The notes under the pieces: generated by a model | Seen by the model: the letters and a program-made list of their open reading frames with translations, nothing else | Databases searched by the model: none | Told to the model about the DNA's origin: nothing | Assembly (NCBI RefSeq): GCF_003194605.1 | Contig: NZ_QHKY01000001.1 | Location: 186,001-250,000, forward strand | Reading direction: 5' to 3' | Length of the DNA stretch: 64,000 nt | Source: Nocardioides gilvus | GTDB lineage: Bacteria > Actinomycetota > Actinomycetes > Propionibacteriales > Nocardioidaceae | In this document: piece after piece, positions 50,311 through 61,069 of the stretch | Layout of the letters: every line of letters begins with the position of its first letter | How positions within the stretch are numbered: position 1 is the stretch's first letter | Program-made: the position numbers and the translations under genes

Positions 50311-51051
50311 ATGGATCGACGCAAGCTTCTGCTCGTCGTGGCCGTGATCGTGGCCATGCTGGGCGCCGCCCTGGTTTTCGTTTACGTGCAGAGCGCGGAC
50401 AAGCGAGCCCAGGACCAGTACGACACCGTCGAGGTCCTCACGGCCATCCAGCCGATCATGACCGGTGAGACCATCGCGGAGGCTGCCGAGGCCGGCAAGC
50501 TGCAGCGGACCCGGATTCCTCAGACCGTGAAGCTGCCGAGCGCCGTCGCCACGGTGGACTCCCTCAAGGGTCTGGCGGCCAACACCAACATCTATGCCGG
50601 CGAGCAGATCGTCACGGAGAAGTTCGGTGGCGTCAGCGAGGCGAGCGCGCTGCCGATTCCGGAAGGACTCGTGGCTGTCGCGGTCGAGCTCACCGATCCC
50701 TCCCGTGTGGCTGGATTCGTCCAGGCCGGTTCGACGGTGTCGATCTGGCTGACCGGCGACGAGGCGACGGTCTACCGGGAAGGCAAGTGGTACACCCGTC
50801 TGGTCACGGCCGAGGCTCAGGTCCTGGCTGCTGGTTCGACCACGCTGGTGGAGCAGACCTCCACCGACGAGGAGGGCAACTCGACCACCGAGGAGCTGCC
50901 CCGCACGCTTCTGACGCTGGCCGTGGACCAGGAGCAGGCGGAGAAGATCAAGTTGGCCGCCGCGATCGGGGAGCTGTCCTTCGCCCTCATCAACTCCCAG
51001 AGCAAGGTGGAGCCCGGCCCCGCACGCACCTTCGAGAACCTCTTCAGGTAG
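50311..51051 (+). CDS. cpaB: Flp pilus assembly protein CpaB (SAF domain)
   Basis: A 246-residue protein with an N-terminal membrane anchor (about 5-28), a SAF-like domain (VEVLTAIQPIMTGETIAEAAEAGKLQRTRIPQ) and the CpaB/RcpC domain VAVAVELTDPSRVAGFVQAGSTVSIWLTG, ending LTLAVDQEQAEKIKLAAAIGELSFALINS. In Gram-negative Tad systems CpaB partners the secretin; here, with a single membrane, it is probably a wall-proximal scaffold. First gene of the pilus operon, next gene after 9 bp. Confidence 0.88.
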   Translation: MDRRKLLLVVAVIVAMLGAALVFVYVQSADKRAQDQYDTVEVLTAIQPIMTGETIAEAAEAGKLQRTRIPQTVKLPSAVATVDSLKGLAANTNIYAGEQIVTEKFGGVSEASALPIPEGLVAVAVELTDPSRVAGFVQAGSTVSIWLTGDEATVYREGKWYTRLVTAEAQVLAAGSTTLVEQTSTDEEGNSTTEELPRTLLTLAVDQEQAEKIKLAAAIGELSFALINSQSKVEPGPARTFENLFR

Positions 51052-51060
51052 GCGACCCAG

Positions 51061-52299
51061 ATGCCCATCATCCTCGGTGCCGACCCGCAGACCGCGGCCA
51101 GCGTCCTCACCGTCCTGCCTCCGGGCAGCCAGGTCGTCGACTCGGCTGACCGCCTGCTCAACTGGCTGTCGAGCCACCCCGACGAGTACGCCGTCCTGAT
51201 CGGACCCGGCGTACCCGTGCCGGAGGCGATCGCCCTTGCCGAGCGGCTGCGTACCGCGATGCCCACCACCACGGTGGTGCTCCTTCGCCACGAGGTCGAC
51301 ACCACCGTCCTCACCCAGGCCATGCACGCCGGCGTGCGTGAGGTGCTTCCGTCCAACGACCTGGCGCAGGTCAGCGGAGCGATGGAGCGGGCTCACGCCC
51401 TCTCCATGGCGCTGCGAGGGAGCCAGTCTGCAGGCTCGGGGCGCTCGGGCGGCAAGGTCATCACGATCTTCTCCCCCAAGGGCGGCGTGGGCAAGACGAC
51501 CATGTCGGTCAACCTGGGCATCGCGTTGATGCGTGGAGGGGCCAACAAGGTCTGCGTGGTCGACCTCGACCTCGCCTTCGGCGACATCGCGATCACGCTG
51601 CAACTCTTCCCGTCGCACTCCATCGAGCACGCCATCGGCGGCGAACACGCGATGGACCAGGCGTTCATCCAGGAGCTCATGACGCCGCACGAGAGCGGTC
51701 TGATGGTGCTGGCGGCGCCCAGCGCGCCGGACGCCCGCGAGCGAGTCAGCGGCGTGCTGGTCGCACGACTGCTGCAGACGCTCAAGGAACACTACGACTT
51801 CGTGGTCCTGGACACCGCGCCGGCGTTCGACGAGCAGACACTCACCGCGCTGGACGAGACCGACGAGTGCATCATCGTGGCCACCCTCGACGTGCCCACA
51901 CTGAAGAACGTGAAGGTGGCACTGGAGACCCTCGACGTGCTCGGGGTCGCCGAGGGTCGCAGACACCTGTTGCTGAACCGAGCCGACGACCAGGTGGGCA
52001 TCGGTGCAGACAAGGTCGAGGGCATCCTCGGCATGAACGTGTCCGTCCAGGTCGCCACCTCGTTGGACATCGCCAAGGCAACCAACGCGGGGCGACCACT
52101 GATGCTCTCCTCCCCCTCGCACCCCTCCTCGAAGGCGATCCGCTCCCTGGCCGACCGGCTGATGGGACTGGCGCCGTCGGGTGCACCCGAGTCGGCCGGC
52201 GTGGGATCACGCTCGCCGATTTCAGCAGCCGCTCCGTCCCCCGCAGCGTCCTCGTCGGACAAGGACGCTCCCCGACGTTTCCGCCTCAGCAGGAGATGA
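51061..52299 (+). CDS. cpaE: CpaE-like ParA/MinD ATPase (TadZ type)
   Basis: A 412-residue protein with an N-terminal atypical receiver domain (about 1-118; AVLIGPGVPVPEAIALAERLRTAMPTTTVVLL, no standard phosphoacceptor pattern), then a MinD/ParA ATPase with Walker A FSPKGGVGKTTMSVNLG (138-154), VVDLDLAFGDIAI, and FVVLDTAPAFDE. A Ser/Ala/Pro-rich tail follows residue 375. CpaE/TadZ localises the pilus machine to a cell pole. It ends 4 bp before cpaF. Confidence 0.9.
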   Translation: MPIILGADPQTAASVLTVLPPGSQVVDSADRLLNWLSSHPDEYAVLIGPGVPVPEAIALAERLRTAMPTTTVVLLRHEVDTTVLTQAMHAGVREVLPSNDLAQVSGAMERAHALSMALRGSQSAGSGRSGGKVITIFSPKGGVGKTTMSVNLGIALMRGGANKVCVVDLDLAFGDIAITLQLFPSHSIEHAIGGEHAMDQAFIQELMTPHESGLMVLAAPSAPDARERVSGVLVARLLQTLKEHYDFVVLDTAPAFDEQTLTALDETDECIIVATLDVPTLKNVKVALETLDVLGVAEGRRHLLLNRADDQVGIGADKVEGILGMNVSVQVATSLDIAKATNAGRPLMLSSPSHPSSKAIRSLADRLMGLAPSGAPESAGVGSRSPISAAAPSPAASSSDKDAPRRFRLSRR

Positions 52300-52303
52300 C
52301 CAG

Positions 52304-53862
<1,559 letters not shown>

Positions 53863-53863
<1 letters not shown>

Positions 53864-54870
53864 TGCCCAACTTCGACGCCGGTCTCTATCTCCCGTCCTG
53901 GGGCCTGTGGCTCGCCGTGGGTCTGGTGGGCATCGGTCTCCTGGTCTTCGTGCTGGCAGCTTTCAGCAAACCCGAGGAAGTCGAGCTCACCCTCGAGGAG
54001 CGGGTCACCCTGTACGCCTCGGGCGACACCGCCAGTCGGGCGACCGCCAAGCAGGTGCCCAGTGTTGACCAGTTCGCCCAGTTCAAGGGTGCCGCCAACG
54101 CAATGCTCAAGCGGAACAAGTCGCTGGAGGACCGCATCGGTGCTCGACTCGATGCAGCGGGCAGCGGGTTCCGGGCCCCGGAGTGGGTGCTCCTCCACGG
54201 TGGCATCGTCTTCGTCAGCGGGTTCGTGGGGCTGGTGCTCGGTGGGGGCAGCCTCATCCTCGGGATCCTCTTCCTCGCGGGCGGCGTCGTCCTCCCATGG
54301 CTCTACCTGGGCAGGATGAAGAAGAAGCGGGTGAAGAGATTCAACACGCAACTTCCCGACACGCTGCAACTCATGTCCGGGTCACTCTCCGCGGGCCTCT
54401 CGCTCGCGCAGTCGCTGGACACCATCGTTCGCGAGGGCAGCGAGCCGATGTCGAGCGAGTTCAAGCGGGTCCTGGTCGAGACCAGGCTCGGTGTCAATCT
54501 GGAAGATGCCATGGAGGGCATCACCGAACGGTTCGAGAGCAAGGACTTCGGCTGGATCGTGATGGCCATCAAGATCCAACGGCAGGTCGGTGGCAACCTC
54601 GGCGAGTTGCTGGACACCGTGGCCGGCACCATTCGCGAGCGTGAGTACATGCGAGGACAGGTAGCGGCCCTGGCCGCGGAGGGAAAGATCTCGGCCTACG
54701 TGATCGGCGGACTACCCCCGATCTTCGGTCTGTACCTGTTCCTGACCCAGCCGGGCTACATCAACCCCATGTTCGAGAGTCCCCTGGGGATCCTGATGTT
54801 GGTCGGTGGCGTCGTCATGCTCGGCGTCGGCGCCTTCTGGATGAGCCGACTGATCAAGGTGGAGGTCTGA
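53863..54870 (+). CDS. tadB: Flp pilus assembly membrane protein TadB
   Basis: A 335-residue inner-membrane platform protein of the T2SSF family. It has an N-terminal helix (12-35), helices around 105-150, the cytoplasmic T2SSF domain LPDTLQLMSGSLSAGLSLAQSLDTIVREGSEPMSSEFKRVLVETRLG...LEDAMEGI, and C-terminal helices at 280-330. It overlaps the cpaF stop by 1 bp and ends 1 bp before tadC. Confidence 0.92.
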
Positions 54871-54871
54871 G

Positions 54872-55804
54872 ATGACGATGCTCCTGGTGCTCGGCACCCT
54901 ACTGGTGGTGATGGCGATCATCCTCGTCAGCATGGCCACGCAGAAAGCTCCCAAGGCTGCTCAGGGCGGCCTGGGTCGCTCCATTGCCGCCCTTGAGGCC
55001 CTGGGCCAGACTCTCCCGGAAGAGATGGTCAAAGAGTTGGACCGCCCCTTCGCGGAGCGGGTCCTCGAGCCGTTCCAAGGACGTGCGCTCGCCATCGGCC
55101 AGCGGCTCTCCGGAGGAGACTCCTCCGAGCGGTACTACCGCAAACTCGAACTTGCCGGAAACCCGCCAGGGTTGACCGTCGAACGCATCGTCGCGATGAA
55201 GGTGATCGGCGCTGTTGGCGGTCTGGTCGGGTTCTTCCTCTTCTCCTTCCTGCTCAGCCTCTCCCCGCTCATGCAGATCCTCTTCGTGGCGGCCGGCCTG
55301 CTCGCCGGCTACATGAGTCCGAACATGTACCTCTACCAGAAGGGGTACGACCGGCAGAAGCAGCTTGGTCGCGAGCTCCCCGACGCCATCGACCTGTTGA
55401 CGATCTCGGTCGAATCAGGATTGGCCTTCGACGCGGCGGTGAAGCAGGTGGCCCAGAACACCCACGGTCCCCTCTCCGAGGAGTTCTCCCGGGTCCTGCG
55501 TGAGATGCAGATCGGTACGGGCCGCGCAGCGGCGCTTCGTGGACTGGCGGATCGCACCAACCTGGACGACCTGCGCAGCTTCGTCGGCGCCATGGTCCAG
55601 GCCGATGCCTTCGGCATCCCGATCGCCCAGGTGCTCCGGGTGCAGTCCTCGGAAATGCGCGTCAAACGTCGTCAGAAGGCCGAGGAGAAGGCACAGCAGG
55701 TGCCGGTCAAGATGACGATCCCGCTGATCTTCTGCATCCTTCCGGTCCTTTTCATCATCGTCATCGGACCGGCCGCGCTCTCGATCATGGACTCCTTCGG
55801 CTGA
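54872..55804 (+). CDS. tadC: Flp pilus assembly membrane protein TadC
   Basis: A 310-residue second T2SSF platform protein: N-terminal helix (3-22), two helices around 110-150, the T2SSF domain LPDAIDLLTISVESGLAFDAAVKQVAQNTHGPLSEEFSRVLREMQIGTGRAAALRGLADRTNLDDLRSFVGAMVQADAFGIPIAQVL and a final helix at 285-305. With TadB it forms the inner-membrane base. The stop overlaps the histidine kinase start by 1 bp, so the kinase belongs to the same transcript. Confidence 0.92.
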   Translation: MTMLLVLGTLLVVMAIILVSMATQKAPKAAQGGLGRSIAALEALGQTLPEEMVKELDRPFAERVLEPFQGRALAIGQRLSGGDSSERYYRKLELAGNPPGLTVERIVAMKVIGAVGGLVGFFLFSFLLSLSPLMQILFVAAGLLAGYMSPNMYLYQKGYDRQKQLGRELPDAIDLLTISVESGLAFDAAVKQVAQNTHGPLSEEFSRVLREMQIGTGRAAALRGLADRTNLDDLRSFVGAMVQADAFGIPIAQVLRVQSSEMRVKRRQKAEEKAQQVPVKMTIPLIFCILPVLFIIVIGPAALSIMDSFG

Positions 55805-57390
55805 TGGTGCGCCGACCCGAAGTGCAGCACGCGGGTCTGATCGAGGGTTCCCGAGCCTTCGTGCTGCTCTCGGTGGCGGCCGCCGTGGTCTGGACCAGGG
55901 ACGGCGCGGCCCTCTCCGGGCTGCTCTCCCTGGCGACGATCTGGGTGGCCTCCTCCTGGGTCATGCGCAGCGCGGCGCCGCCTGTGCTTGCCTCCCTCGT
56001 GGAGGCGGCGCTGATCGCACTCCTCGCAGGTCTCTACCTGGACACCGCTCCGGTGCTGCTCGCCAGTCTGGTCACGGCACCGTTCGTGCACGGCCTCATT
56101 CGTGGACTCCGCGGCGTCGCGGAGACCTTGCTCGTCCAGATCCTCCTGCTGGCGGTCCTCCTGGCCCTCCTGGGACGAACCCCCGACCCGTCGCAGATCG
56201 CTGAGCTCTTCACTTGGCTCGTCACCGGGCTGGGTCTGGGCTTGGTCGCTAGTTTCCTCATCTTCGCGACCCCCGCCGACGACGGCACTGCCGCCTATCA
56301 CGAGGCCCGGGCGCTGATCAACGAACTCAACGAGTTGTCGGCCAAACTCGAGGGCGGCCTGGACCCCACCAGCATGGGCGGAAGCATCCTCGAGGAGGTC
56401 AGCGACGCGCTCCCGCTCGAAGCGGTGGTGCTGCACGTCCACCGCGACGGTGTGCTGCTTCCGCTGGTCCGGCGCTCCACCACTGGCGAGGAGACCATGG
56501 ACAGCAGCCTGCCCGCTCTGGTGTGGGAGCACGGCGAGACCCGGGTGATCGTTCCAGAGTTCGCCTTTCCCGTCCTGAGCTCCGGCACCCCCATCGCTGT
56601 GGTGAGCGGTCGCCTCGCTGCCACGGTCGAGACGGACCCGGCCTCACTCGCTCTGGCGCTGGACCAGCTGGCCACCCGCTTGGGTCCCTCGGCACTGCGG
56701 CTCGACACCGCTCAGCTCTTCGCCTCGTTTCGTGACGCAGCCATGTCGGAGGAGCGGCGCCGTCTGGCGCGCGAGATGCACGACGGCATGGCCCAGGACA
56801 TTGCGTCGATGGGCTACGTGGTCGACGCACTGATCTCTACCGCTACACCGGTCCAGGAACCAGCCCTCATCCAGTTGCGCGCGATGATCACCGGAGTGGT
56901 GGCCGAGGTGCGTCGGTCGGTGATGACGCTGCGCACCCAGGCCGGCTCGAGCGAGAGCCTCGGCGCCGCGATCGCCACGCTCGCCCGCCACCTCAGTGAC
57001 GTCTCGGGGATTCCGATCACCGTGACAGTTGACGAGCGAACGTCCCGGCTGCGCCACGAGATCGAGGCCGAACTGCTGCGGATCGCGCAGGAGGCGATGA
57101 ACAACGCCGTGAAGCATTCCAAGGCCACCCTCATCGACGTTCGCTGCAGCGTCCAGGCCCCGTACGCCGAGATCGTGGTCTCCGATGACGGGCTGGGCCT
57201 CCAGGCGGGCCGGCGCGACTCCCACGGACTCTCCATCATGCGTGAGCGCGCTGGACTGATCGGCGGAGTGCTGGACGTGCGGTCGAGCCCGTCGAGGGGC
57301 ACCACGGTCAGCGTCCGCGTGGGACACCACACGAACGGCCCACCCGTCCCCTCGTCAGCACACCCCTCACGGCCCTCTCGCGGCCTCTAA
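55804..57390 (+). CDS. Membrane sensor histidine kinase linked to the Flp locus
   Basis: A 528-residue kinase with six predicted helices in the first 165 residues, a GAF-like middle region, the phosphoacceptor His326 in RRLAREMHDGMAQDIAS (HisKA_3) and an HATPase domain with N box RIAQEAMNNAVKHSK, VSDDGLG and GLSIMRERAGLIGG. All catalytic boxes are intact. It lies between tadC and its response regulator (11-bp gap), and therefore probably controls pilus or pilin expression. Confidence 0.92.
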   Translation: MVRRPEVQHAGLIEGSRAFVLLSVAAAVVWTRDGAALSGLLSLATIWVASSWVMRSAAPPVLASLVEAALIALLAGLYLDTAPVLLASLVTAPFVHGLIRGLRGVAETLLVQILLLAVLLALLGRTPDPSQIAELFTWLVTGLGLGLVASFLIFATPADDGTAAYHEARALINELNELSAKLEGGLDPTSMGGSILEEVSDALPLEAVVLHVHRDGVLLPLVRRSTTGEETMDSSLPALVWEHGETRVIVPEFAFPVLSSGTPIAVVSGRLAATVETDPASLALALDQLATRLGPSALRLDTAQLFASFRDAAMSEERRRLAREMHDGMAQDIASMGYVVDALISTATPVQEPALIQLRAMITGVVAEVRRSVMTLRTQAGSSESLGAAIATLARHLSDVSGIPITVTVDERTSRLRHEIEAELLRIAQEAMNNAVKHSKATLIDVRCSVQAPYAEIVVSDDGLGLQAGRRDSHGLSIMRERAGLIGGVLDVRSSPSRGTTVSVRVGHHTNGPPVPSSAHPSRPSRGL

Positions 57391-57401
57391 CAGGAGCACC
57401 C

Positions 57402-58079
57402 ATGACCCAGACCAACGACCTCGCAGGCAGCGCCGCTCCCACCCGGGTGCTCCTGGTCGACGACCACGAGTTGATCCGTCACGGTCTGGCGACCGCCTTC
57501 TCCCTGGATCCGCAGACCGAGGTGGTCGCCCAGTCGGCCTCGGTGACCCAGGCGTTGGAGGACTTCGCCCGGGAGCAGCCTCAGGTGGTCGTGACGGACC
57601 TTCAACTTCCCGACGGCACAGGGCTCGACATCGTGCGTGCGGTCCGCCGCGGTGCGCCGCAGACCGGGATCGTTGTGCTCACCATGCACTCCGGTGATGA
57701 ACAGATCTTCGCCGCGATGGAGGCGGGGGCCTCCGCCTTCGTCGGCAAGGACGCGCCCTCGACCGAGGTCGTCAAGGCGGCGAAGCACGCGGCGGTCTCA
57801 CCGCGCACCTTCATGTGTGCCGGTCTCTCCGCCGCGATGATCCGTCGGATGAGCGGGGAGACCAACCGACTCTCCGACCGCGAGCAGGAGGTCCTGGTGC
57901 TCCTTGCTGATGGGCTGGGGGCGGGCCAGATCGCCAGCACCCTGTTCATGAGCGAGTCGACCGCCAAGTCCCACATCACGCGCATCTACCAGAAGTTGGG
58001 CGCCACGAACCGCGCCCAGGCGTTGGTGACGGCGATGCGCAGCGGATTGCTCTCGTCCATGAACCCCACGGCACAGTGA
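57402..58079 (+). CDS. NarL/LuxR-family response regulator of the Flp locus
   Basis: A 225-residue regulator with receiver domain (LLVDDHELIRHG; Asp66 in VVVTDLQLPDG; Lys in FVGKDAPS) and a LuxR-type HTH (RLSDREQEVLVLLADGLGAGQIASTLFMSESTAKSHITRIYQKLGATNRAQAL). SD AGGAG 7 nt before ATG. It is followed by a 160-bp leader and the pilin genes, whose promoter is a natural target. Confidence 0.93.
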   Translation: MTQTNDLAGSAAPTRVLLVDDHELIRHGLATAFSLDPQTEVVAQSASVTQALEDFAREQPQVVVTDLQLPDGTGLDIVRAVRRGAPQTGIVVLTMHSGDEQIFAAMEAGASAFVGKDAPSTEVVKAAKHAAVSPRTFMCAGLSAAMIRRMSGETNRLSDREQEVLVLLADGLGAGQIASTLFMSESTAKSHITRIYQKLGATNRAQALVTAMRSGLLSSMNPTAQ

Positions 58080-58089
58080 GTGGTCAGAA

Positions 58090-58118
58090 TTACCACCATC
58101 GGCATAGTCACTTATGAC
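58090..58118 (+). promoter_or_regulatory. Candidate promoter of the pilin genes
   Basis: TTACCA (58090-58095), a 17-bp spacer and TATGAC (58113-58118) form a plausible promoter about 120 bp before flp1. AGTCA/TGACT arms (58106-58119) overlap the -10. The rest of the 160-bp leader shows nothing further. Confidence 0.4.
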
Positions 58119-58239
58119 TAGAAGAGCCTGACTGATCCTCCGACCGCACTGCCGGGACAAGTCGCACAGGATTGATCTCAACGGAACAGGCGAATGCCTG
58201 CCGGACCACTCACAGTGCATTCCCGAAAGGACCACCACC

Positions 58240-58434
58240 ATGATCCAGTACCTCACCATCATGCTCACCGCTCAGAAGGCCAAGATGGACGAGCGCGGCG
58301 CCTCCGCCGTCGAGTACGGCCTGCTGGTTGCCGGCATCGCCGCCATCATCGTCCTCGCGGTCTTCGCGTTCGGTGGCCTCGTCGAGGGCATCTTCAACGA
58401 CACTGCTGCTGACATCGAGGGCGGCGGCGCCTGA
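58240..58434 (+). CDS. Flp-type prepilin 1
   Basis: A 64-residue class IVb prepilin. A 20-residue leader ending ERG is followed by the processing site GASAVEYG: cleavage after Gly20 leaves mature Ala21 and Glu at +5, as required by TadV-like peptidases. The hydrophobic pilin helix is LLVAGIAAIIVLAVFAFGG. The mature protein has about 44 residues. Position at the end of the Tad operon and the AAAGGA ribosome binding site support it. Confidence 0.93.
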   Translation: MIQYLTIMLTAQKAKMDERGASAVEYGLLVAGIAAIIVLAVFAFGGLVEGIFNDTAADIEGGGA

Positions 58435-58444
58435 TCGACTCCGT

Positions 58445-58475
58445 GGCGCGGCCTCACCACTGGTGGGGCCGCGCC
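58445..58475 (+). terminator. Hairpin between the two pilin genes
   Basis: Arms GGCGCGGCCTCACC (58445-58458) and GGTGGGGCCGCGCC (58462-58475) form a 14-bp stem with one G-U pair and a 3-nt loop, 10 bp after flp1, followed by a T-richer TCGCTTCGTTT. It looks like a partial terminator or an mRNA-stabilising element that lets flp1 be made in excess over flp2. Confidence 0.7.
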
Positions 58476-58513
58476 TCGCTTCGTTTCAACCCTAGACAAT
58501 GCAAGGAGTTCCG

Positions 58514-58723
58514 ATGCTTCTCCTCCTCATCCGATTGGCCGTTTCCCGGCTCGAGGCAGAGAAATCCGAGCGCGGCGCCTCCGCTGTCGAGTACGGGCTC
58601 CTGGTCGCCGGCGTCGCCGCCATCATCGTCACTGCGGTCTTCGGCTTCGGCGGTGCCCTCAACGAACTGATGGGCGAGTCCTGCGGCACCATCACGGCCT
58701 GGGTCAACGGCGCCGACTGCTGA
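58514..58723 (+). CDS. Flp-type prepilin 2 with C-terminal cysteine pair
   Basis: A 69-residue class IVb prepilin with leader MLLLLIRLAVSRLEAEKSERG, then the same ASAVEYGLLVAGVAAIIV core, cleaved after Gly21. The C-terminus differs from Flp1 and carries two cysteines (ESCGTITAWVNGADC), which could form a disulfide loop outside the cell. ATG at 58514 is preferred over 58499 because AAGGAG lies 5 nt upstream. Its last 20 bp overlap the convergent M48 gene. Confidence 0.88.
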   Translation: MLLLLIRLAVSRLEAEKSERGASAVEYGLLVAGVAAIIVTAVFGFGGALNELMGESCGTITAWVNGADC

Positions 58724-59960
58724 GCTGGCGCTCGCAGCTAGCTCGTTCCGCCAACGCCACCCTCACCAACACTCCGGGGTGACTCCCCCACCACCACTGT
58801 GACCACGCCGGTGGTGTCGGGTCACTGAACGATCTTCGCGCCAGGGCCAGCTGGACCTCACTGAACGAATCCGGGTCCTCGGTGAGACAGAGCGCGGTGA
58901 CGTCAGCCCGCAGCTCCACTGCCCGGCTGATGCCGTTCTGCACCGGCGCCACGAGCTGGCTCCCCACGGCCACCAGGGCCAGCACCAGCGGCACCACCGC
59001 CGCACTCCCGGCCCGTACGCGCCCCCCGCTCGCTGCCGCGGGCAGCAGCAGCCCGAGCAGTCCCACTGCAGCGGCCACTCCGGCTGCTCCCAGTGCCGTG
59101 CCGACCAGCACGTCCTGATGACGCGCGTGGGCCAACTCGTGGGCCACCACGACCAGTGCCTGCTCCTGCGGCACGTCCTCGACCAGATTGTCATAGAGGA
59201 CGACCCGGCGTGTGCTGCCGAAACCCGAGACCCACGCGTTGAGGGTGGTGGTGCGACGCGATGCGTCCGAGACCACGATGTCGTTCAGCTCGACGCCTTC
59301 TTCGGCGGCCAGTGCCTGGATCTGTTCCCGCAACTCGCCAGCGGCCAGCGGTTCGACGTCGTGGAAGAGCGGCTCCACGACGACGGGGTAGAGCCAGGAG
59401 CCAACCACCAGGAACCCCGCCAGGAGCAGCGCGGCCACGGGGACCCAGGCCCGCCGCCAACGACGAGCCAGCCCCACGAGCACCAGCACCACGAACGTGG
59501 TGACCAGTATCGACACCGCGCTGGAGCGCAGCAGGTCTGTCAGGAAGCCGGTCCACGACTGTGTGCTGAGACCGTAGTCGGTGCGCAGCCGCCAGACCTG
59601 CACGCTGAAGACCAAGGTCACCAGGCGTTCGGTCCCGAGGACGAGGACGCACCCCAGGATCACCCGCAGCCACCAACGCCCGGGGAGCCGCCCCATCAAC
59701 CACGGCCCAACGCGGGTGAAGCCCAGGAACGCGAAGAAGAGTAGCGAAACCGCCAGAGAGGACCAGCTCCACGCCCGCAGGCCCATCGCCAACGATTCGG
59801 CCGCGGCCAGTTCTTCGGTGGTGAACAGGGCTTCTGCCTCAGGCAGCGGCCCGACGCCGCCGGGGACGGGATCCCAAGGCACCAACCACCAGGCGAGTCC
59901 CACGAAAAGCGACCCGGCCAGGAGCGTGGTCAGCCACGCCCAGAACCGCGACCCCTGCAC
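58704..59960 (-). CDS. M48-family membrane metalloprotease (Ste24/HtpX-like)
   Basis: A 418-residue integral membrane protease with about seven helices and the zinc motif HELAHARH in the fourth segment, followed by a C-terminal Glu in ELRADVTAL and the HPGVLVR motif common to CAAX-type Ste24 enzymes. The substrate is unknown. GTG start 17 bp after the NlpC/P60 gene on the same strand. The C-terminus overlaps the end of flp2 by 20 bp. Confidence 0.9.
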   Translation of the reverse strand: MQGSRFWAWLTTLLAGSLFVGLAWWLVPWDPVPGGVGPLPEAEALFTTEELAAAESLAMGLRAWSWSSLAVSLLFFAFLGFTRVGPWLMGRLPGRWWLRVILGCVLVLGTERLVTLVFSVQVWRLRTDYGLSTQSWTGFLTDLLRSSAVSILVTTFVVLVLVGLARRWRRAWVPVAALLLAGFLVVGSWLYPVVVEPLFHDVEPLAAGELREQIQALAAEEGVELNDIVVSDASRRTTTLNAWVSGFGSTRRVVLYDNLVEDVPQEQALVVVAHELAHARHQDVLVGTALGAAGVAAAVGLLGLLLPAAASGGRVRAGSAAVVPLVLALVAVGSQLVAPVQNGISRAVELRADVTALCLTEDPDSFSEVQLALARRSFSDPTPPAWSQWWWGSHPGVLVRVALAERASCERQLSSRRR

Positions 59961-59977
59961 GATGTCGGGTCTCTGGA

Positions 59978-60994
59978 TCAGCCCGGACGGACAGCGCCGA
60001 CGAACGGCATCTGGTGCAGGCCGGCGATGGCCACCCTGGTGCGCGGATTGGCCGCGTGGACGATCTTGCCGTTGCCGATGTACATCCCGACGTGACTGAT
60101 CGGGCTGTAGTAGAAGACCAGGTCACCTGGCTTCAGCGCATCGGCGGACACCCGAGTGCCGGAGCCGAACTGGGCGGAGGACGAGTGCGGCAGCGAGACG
60201 CCGGCAGTGGCCCACGCAGCCATGGTCAGGCCGGAGCAGTCGTACGCGTTGGGACCGACGCTGCCGTAGGAGTACGCCTTGCCCACCTGGGCCAATGCGA
60301 AGTTCACAGCGGCAGCTGCCCGTCCGGAGACCGGCACGTCGGCGGGGGGCTTCTGCCTCTCGGCGTCGCGGGACACGGTCTCGCGCGACGGAGCCAGTCG
60401 CTCCCGGTCCTCGACACGGAGTCGACCCAGAAGGCTCTTGGCCTCGTCGAGCTTCTTCTCGACCTGAACTCGGTCGTCCTTGAGTTGCGCGGTCACGCGG
60501 CGGATCTCCGCGCGCCGCTCCGTGGCGACGTCCTGTCGCAGATCCAACGCTTCGACCTCGGTGGTGAAGTCGTCGAGAAGTTCAGTCTGCAGATCGGTGA
60601 AGGCCTGCATCGTGGTCAACTGACCGAGGAAGTTGCTCGGATCATCCGAGACGACGACCTGGCCGACGGTGGAGACTCCCTCGCCCTGGTACTGGCGAAC
60701 GATGAGGTCCTGCACCTGCTCCTGGACCACACCGAGGCGACGGTTCTGCCGCTTCTCGTCAGCCTTCAGCGAGCCGAGCTCCTGGTTGAGAGCCTCGAGC
60801 CGCAAGGCCGCGTCGTTGTGACGCTCCTGGGCCTGCTCGGCCTGATGGTAGAGCTTGTCGACCCGGGTCTGCACGTCCTGGACGTCAGGCTCAGCCTGCG
60901 CAGGGACGATGGAGACGACACCTGCCACGGCGAGGACGCTCAGGACAGCTACTGCCCGGCTGGTGCGCTTCCGGTCGTGAGTCACGCGCGGCAT
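59978..60994 (-). CDS. Secreted NlpC/P60 peptidoglycan endopeptidase (RipA/RipD-like)
   Basis: A 338-residue exported hydrolase. A signal peptide (about 1-34, cleaved after AQA) precedes a long coiled coil (about 45-200) as in RipA/FtsX-interacting enzymes, and a C-terminal NlpC/P60 domain with Cys253 in DCSG, His in SHVGMYIG and the third residue His in IVHAANP. It cleaves D-Glu-meso-DAP bonds in known relatives. AGGAG touches the first ATG, so a GTG nine bases downstream (60985) may be the true start. No room for a ydaO riboswitch upstream. Confidence 0.92.
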   Translation of the reverse strand: MPRVTHDRKRTSRAVAVLSVLAVAGVVSIVPAQAEPDVQDVQTRVDKLYHQAEQAQERHNDAALRLEALNQELGSLKADEKRQNRRLGVVQEQVQDLIVRQYQGEGVSTVGQVVVSDDPSNFLGQLTTMQAFTDLQTELLDDFTTEVEALDLRQDVATERRAEIRRVTAQLKDDRVQVEKKLDEAKSLLGRLRVEDRERLAPSRETVSRDAERQKPPADVPVSGRAAAAVNFALAQVGKAYSYGSVGPNAYDCSGLTMAAWATAGVSLPHSSSAQFGSGTRVSADALKPGDLVFYYSPISHVGMYIGNGKIVHAANPRTRVAIAGLHQMPFVGAVRPG

Positions 60995-61069
60995 CTCCTC
61001 AGGTTGATACGTCGAGTTGCTCCTCGGGCAGGCTAGCGCCCGGGGGGTCGACTGATCAAAACGGCCGTC

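Noticed and set aside
48379..52122. A 1247-codon open frame on the minus strand across fadD, cpaB and cpaE
   Set aside because: It is antisense to three well-supported genes, has no domain, and its His/Gly/Asp/Val-rich composition is typical of shadow frames in high-GC DNA.
60995..61069. c-di-AMP (ydaO) riboswitch before the NlpC/P60 gene
   Set aside because: Such riboswitches are common before actinobacterial wall hydrolases, but only 75 bp are available and no matching core was seen.
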